64,000 nucleotides of DNA, taken from positions 186,001 to 250,000 of the forward strand of contig LLEY01000085.1 of NCBI GenBank assembly GCA_001414485.1, written 5' to 3'. Source of the DNA: Calycina herbarum. Lineage: Eukaryota; Ascomycota; Leotiomycetes; Helotiales; Pezizellaceae. A program made the position numbers and the translations under genes. Position 1 is the first letter of the stretch; each line of letters begins with the position of its first letter. The notes under the pieces are model-generated. The model searched no databases. It was given only the letters and a program-made list of their open reading frames with translations, and was not told the origin of the DNA. Shown here one piece after another: positions 60,172-64,000 of this stretch.

Positions 60172-63100
60172 AAGGGATTAATTATACGAATTCCTTTCTA
60201 CTACTATCTAGACGTACTTCGAAGACGAACTATACACCAGAAGCTAATCTTCTAAATAGAACCGTACTACACTATTACAAACAAAGTCTAGGCCGGAATA
60301 CTTAGATAAAACGCTAAGCAAGTGTTTTAAGGCTATACTATCCAAATTAGAAGAACTACGATATAGGCTTCTAGAGGATATATAAAGTAATAGTTAATTA
60401 ACTAACAAGTTACTTATAGTATATAAGAAAGCACTAGAATACTAGAACGCGTGCTTAACCCTACTCTAGAATTCCTCTCTCTAGAGCACTATTACGCTCT
60501 TAAGAAGCTCTATTCGTAACTACGAAGTAAGCTACAAAACCACCGAGACTTTAATATCTCACTACTATAATTTAAACCCTGAGACCTTAATAACGGATCG
60601 TCACTTCTATAAGTATAATAATAACCAAGGATAAGAATATAGACATAGTAAAAGCACTAAGTATTATATATATAATAAGGAAGGCCACCGATTCTAGAAC
60701 TATACCTAGGAGGAACAGAATCGTTACTTTACTAAATAGTAAAAGGGTAATAAAACCAGCTTCTAAGGTAGAGATAGTGCCTTTATTAAGAAAGTATACT
60801 ATATATATATTATAAATACAGAGTATACGAAGGAAGAGGATATAGTAGAAACTCTTTAAACAGTTGCTTTGTCTACTAACGACTATAACTCGGAAGATAA
60901 GGTTATCTACTACTTAGTTACTTCTATAGGATAAATCGACAACTTAAGTGCTTAAACTCTTACTACTAACTTAATAAGCCTAGTATAAAAGCACTTATTA
61001 TATAGATATATCCTACTATTAATCCCTAGTATTACTTCTAAAAAGGATAGCTAGTTTACTAAAGAAGTGTTCACTTCTATAGCTAAAAATTACGTAGAGA
61101 ATTACTTCTTTAGAGTTATAATTAATACTAGAGTAGTACGGAATTCGAGTATAGGATACGATTAATATCTCGCTTATACTAAACATATTAATAATATCCC
61201 GATTAACGAAAGTACTAAGAGACAGTTTAATATCCAGTTTAGCAAGGGCTTTACTCCTTCTCTTAGTTTAATTAACATTAGTATACTCGTAGGTTATACG
61301 GAATTCTATATTATATAGTTAGATATACTGTTTATCCTATATATTAATAATATAGATAAGTTATATATCTCGCTAAATAACCTTAAAAACATCCTTATCT
61401 AGAAAGACGACAAAGGAAGAGAAACTAGACGATTTAACGTTATAAGACGGTTTAGACATCTCTTCCTTCTTTAGAATAAGGCTATATATAATCTTATCTA
61501 GGAATCGCTATATTACTTATTAGAAGTCGATATCTACCGCCTATATAGACGGTTCGGCTATCCCTTAGTACTACGTTTACAACGTGTACTAGAGAAGGCT
61601 AGTTACGATATCGATTAAGGCGTATTATAGCATCTTACGAAGTACTGTAAATACTACTAGAAGTATAGAAAGTTACCTAGCTAGTTTAAGTTTACACTCT
61701 ATAATAATATCGAGTTTAATTATAATACTATTATAAACGTCTTCTTTTTAGAAGGAAGGGGAGTTCTATATATTATAGACTAAGCGACTTAGTACTAATC
61801 TAGAGAGTTTCTACCGGATATAAGTGTAAAGAGCGTATAAGAGATCCTCTAGAAGTGCTAGATAAACATCTACTTAGGACCCCTGGATTATATTACTATA
61901 GACAAAGGAAGGAACTTTGTTACTAAAGAGTTTAAGAGATATACTAGCTCGATAGGAATTAAGGTTAAGATAGTACCGGTTAAGGTATATAACTCTGTTA
62001 GTATAGTAGAACGATACTACGGACTAATTAAGCGTATATACTCGATTATTCAAGAATAATAGCTGGAACTCGTAAGGACTTTAGTACTATAAATAGTATT
62101 TAAAGCTATTAATAATATAGTAGGACTAAATAGATTAGTTCCTACCTTACTAGTATACGGTGCTTATTCTCGTATAGCTAAGAGTAATACCCTATTATAG
62201 ATAATATCCCAGAGATCTAAGATATATAAGAAAGCTACTAAGGAAGCTCGTAAGCTACTTGCTAAGCGACAAGTTAATAATGCCCTTTATATATAGAACG
62301 GTCTATTATAGAATAGAATCAAGGACTTGCTACTTAATATAGAAGTCCTTATTTAGCGAGAACATAAGAAATTCTAGATAGGACCCTTTCTGCTATAAGG
62401 GATAGAGAACGAGGACTATATTATATTACTACTAAGTAGACCTATAAGATTTAGATCTATAGTAGTAAAACCGTACTTTAAGGAAACCTATAAAACTCTC
62501 GAACTAGTACTAGATATAACACTATAAGCTTACTAGTACTAGGAGGATAAGGAGGCTCTACCTCGCTTATAAAATCACGAACGAGATCCTCTAATTCGAC
62601 CTCGAACTCGCTACTAACTTCAGCAGCTTCTGAAACAACAGGATATTTATATAGATCTACCGGAGCTATAACCGAGCCAAGGCCTTCTTTCAAAGTTAAT
62701 ATCAAGTCTAAGTTAAATTCAAAAGCGCGGACAAGGAAGACTACGAAAGTATCTAAGGCTATACTAGTCTTCTAATACCCTAATATAAGAGATTAACGTC
62801 GAGGCCTTAGATAACAATACTAAGGAATACGTAACTTTAACCGACATCGAGACCTTTATCTCCTCTATAGAAGACAACTACGATATTAAAGTATTTATAG
62901 CTAACAATAGTATAATTTACGTCGAGTTATACTAAAAGGAAATCAGCAGTCTTATAGACTATAGCGTATTTAAGATAATCACCTAGGAAGAACTGCCTTT
63001 AGATACTAGGATCTTTAGATCCCGATTTGTCGATAATATTAAGCTTGAGAGCATAGTACTTGCTTTTGTAAAGTTAAGGCTAGTAATTCAAGTATATAAT

Positions 63101-64000
63101 AATACTAGAAAGTTACTAGTACTTACTTAAGCTCCTACTATCCAAAGGGTTAGTTAAAGGATAATACTAGTACTAATAACTATCTTTCTAGAACTTTAAG
63201 TATAGAGTCGAGATATTACATAAGTATATACTTAATCCCTAATAAAACTAAATCGGAAGTTCTTCGTACGTCTGCTAAAGGGATATCTATAGTAGGAGGG
63301 TTTATTCTTTGAAGTAATTAAGCTCTTATATAGTATCCTAGAAGCTGGTAACCACTAGTTTATAACATACCAGAAGCACTATATAGACAAGCTTTCTATA
63401 CTCTAATCCACCTTCGACCCCTGCCTCTTATATACTAAGGAAGCCAACTCTTTTAGTATAATAGGCCTTTAAACAGACGACACGCTTATACTTGTAAATG
63501 CCGCCTTTCTTACTAAAGAGGAACAAGTAATTAAGGAAGCCGGCTTCTCTTCTAAAGAAAGGGAACAGCTTACAGCGGATCATCTAATCAAGTTTAATAG
63601 AGGCTTGATTACTAAGTATTAAGGTAGAATCACACTTTCCTAGGATTACGCTAAGAATTTAAACTTAGTATAAAAGTCGCTAGCCGTAACTGTCAACATC
63701 AAGGGATTATCCTATACAGTGTCTACCAAGGATTAATACGTTGTATAACGTGCTCGAAGGGCATATCTTATAACTGTATCCCAGCTAGAAGCCGCTTTTA
63801 ATCTATCCTACGTAGCTTAAATAACCGATCTATAAAAGGACGACATCACCCTCCTTAATAAACGAATCTAGTAGCAAATCGATAACGCTATAAGAGGCCT
63901 TATATATATTAAATTAGATAAGAACTCGCTTAAGCTCTACGCCTTTACGGATAGTTCTTTTATAAACAACAAGGATTTATCGTTATAAATTAGATACGTA
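60172..64000 (+). pseudogene. copia gag (end) and pol, incomplete at right edge
   Basis: Resumes gag after P3. The zinc knuckle near 60655-60700 reads KYYIYNKEGHRF*NY, with two Cys turned Tyr. Protease-like sequence is near 61100-61160, integrase about 61540-62220 (including Y*HLTKYC and a TPGLYY region), a basic spacer to 62900, and RT about 63010-63520 (ESIVLAFVKLRLVIQVYNN, then LYSILEAGNH*F, then TDDTLILVNAAF, whose DD box is intact). RNase H begins near 63880-63960 with KLYAFTDSSFINN, where the active-site Asp is kept. Stops at Trp/Gln codons show RIP, but less than in the gypsy copies. Confidence 0.8.

Larger units (their letters stand above)
51544..64000 (+). mobile_element. Ty1/copia retrotransposon, open at right edge
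   Basis: It begins with TGTCGGTATATGC at 51544, has a TATA-like TATTTAAG near 51628, a repeat-rich leader, gag from about 52520, and pol (zinc knuckle, integrase, RT, RNase H) to the window's end. Order integrase before RT is diagnostic of copia. The gypsy element P3 splits gag at 53394-60171. The LTR's right end cannot be set without the 3' LTR, which lies outside. The first about 750 bases escaped RIP, later parts increasingly not. Confidence 0.85.

Noticed and set aside
62478..62705. 75-codon minus-strand frame in the copia element
   Set aside because: It lies opposite the integrase-RT spacer; no conserved plan in other elements, unlike the gypsy antisense gene.

Overview
The window looks like nuclear DNA of a filamentous ascomycete (Pezizomycotina, possibly Leotiomycetes; this placement is inference). 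The gene-like parts carry short GT..AG introns of 54-76 nt and encode fungal families (BTB protein, MFS transporter, cytochrome P450, Xi-class GST, 3-hydroxyisobutyrate dehydrogenase-like protein, O-methyltransferase). The rest is AT-rich transposon sequence with the mark of repeat-induced point mutation (RIP): CpA and TpG almost absent, TpA in excess, CpG left in place.

Layout. (1) 1-5256: normal-composition DNA with a BTB/POZ gene (minus, 560-1496) and a polyQ protein with a degenerate RNase H-like fold (plus, 3441-4674). (2) 5257-43715: one 38.5-kb nest of transposons. The outermost layer is a decayed element with terminal inverted repeats starting TGTTCTATGG, with a minus-strand gene for a retroviral-type integrase. 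It was split by a small gag-only LTR element (6057-8801) and by Ty3/gypsy element M1 (9987-43141, perfect CTTAG target duplication). M1 was split by two pogo/Fot1-like DNA transposons (A, B) and by gypsy element M2 (20523-42845). M2 was split by two more pogo-like elements (C, D) and by plus-strand gypsy copies P1 and P2. (3) 43716-51543: remains of what looks like a small metabolic gene group: an MFS transporter cut off at residue 154, an intact P450, a glutathionyl-hydroquinone reductase-like gene with a premature stop, a 3-hydroxyisobutyrate dehydrogenase-like gene with a lost splice donor, and an O-methyltransferase N-terminus holding a 92-bp MITE. (4) 51544-64000: a Ty1/copia element whose gag is split by gypsy element P3 (53394-60171, perfect AAGGG duplication); the copia element runs off the right edge.

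How it fits together. Target-site duplications and empty-site comparisons within the window give a relative insertion order. Three gypsy copies (M1, M2, P3) carry, between chromodomain and 3' LTR, an extra gene on the opposite strand encoding a Cys-cluster plus coiled-coil protein; its M2 copy lies in a patch that largely escaped RIP. Of the accessory genes, only the P450 looks fully intact, so the group appears to be decaying beside the transposon island. All statements come from reading the sequence by eye; no searches were run.
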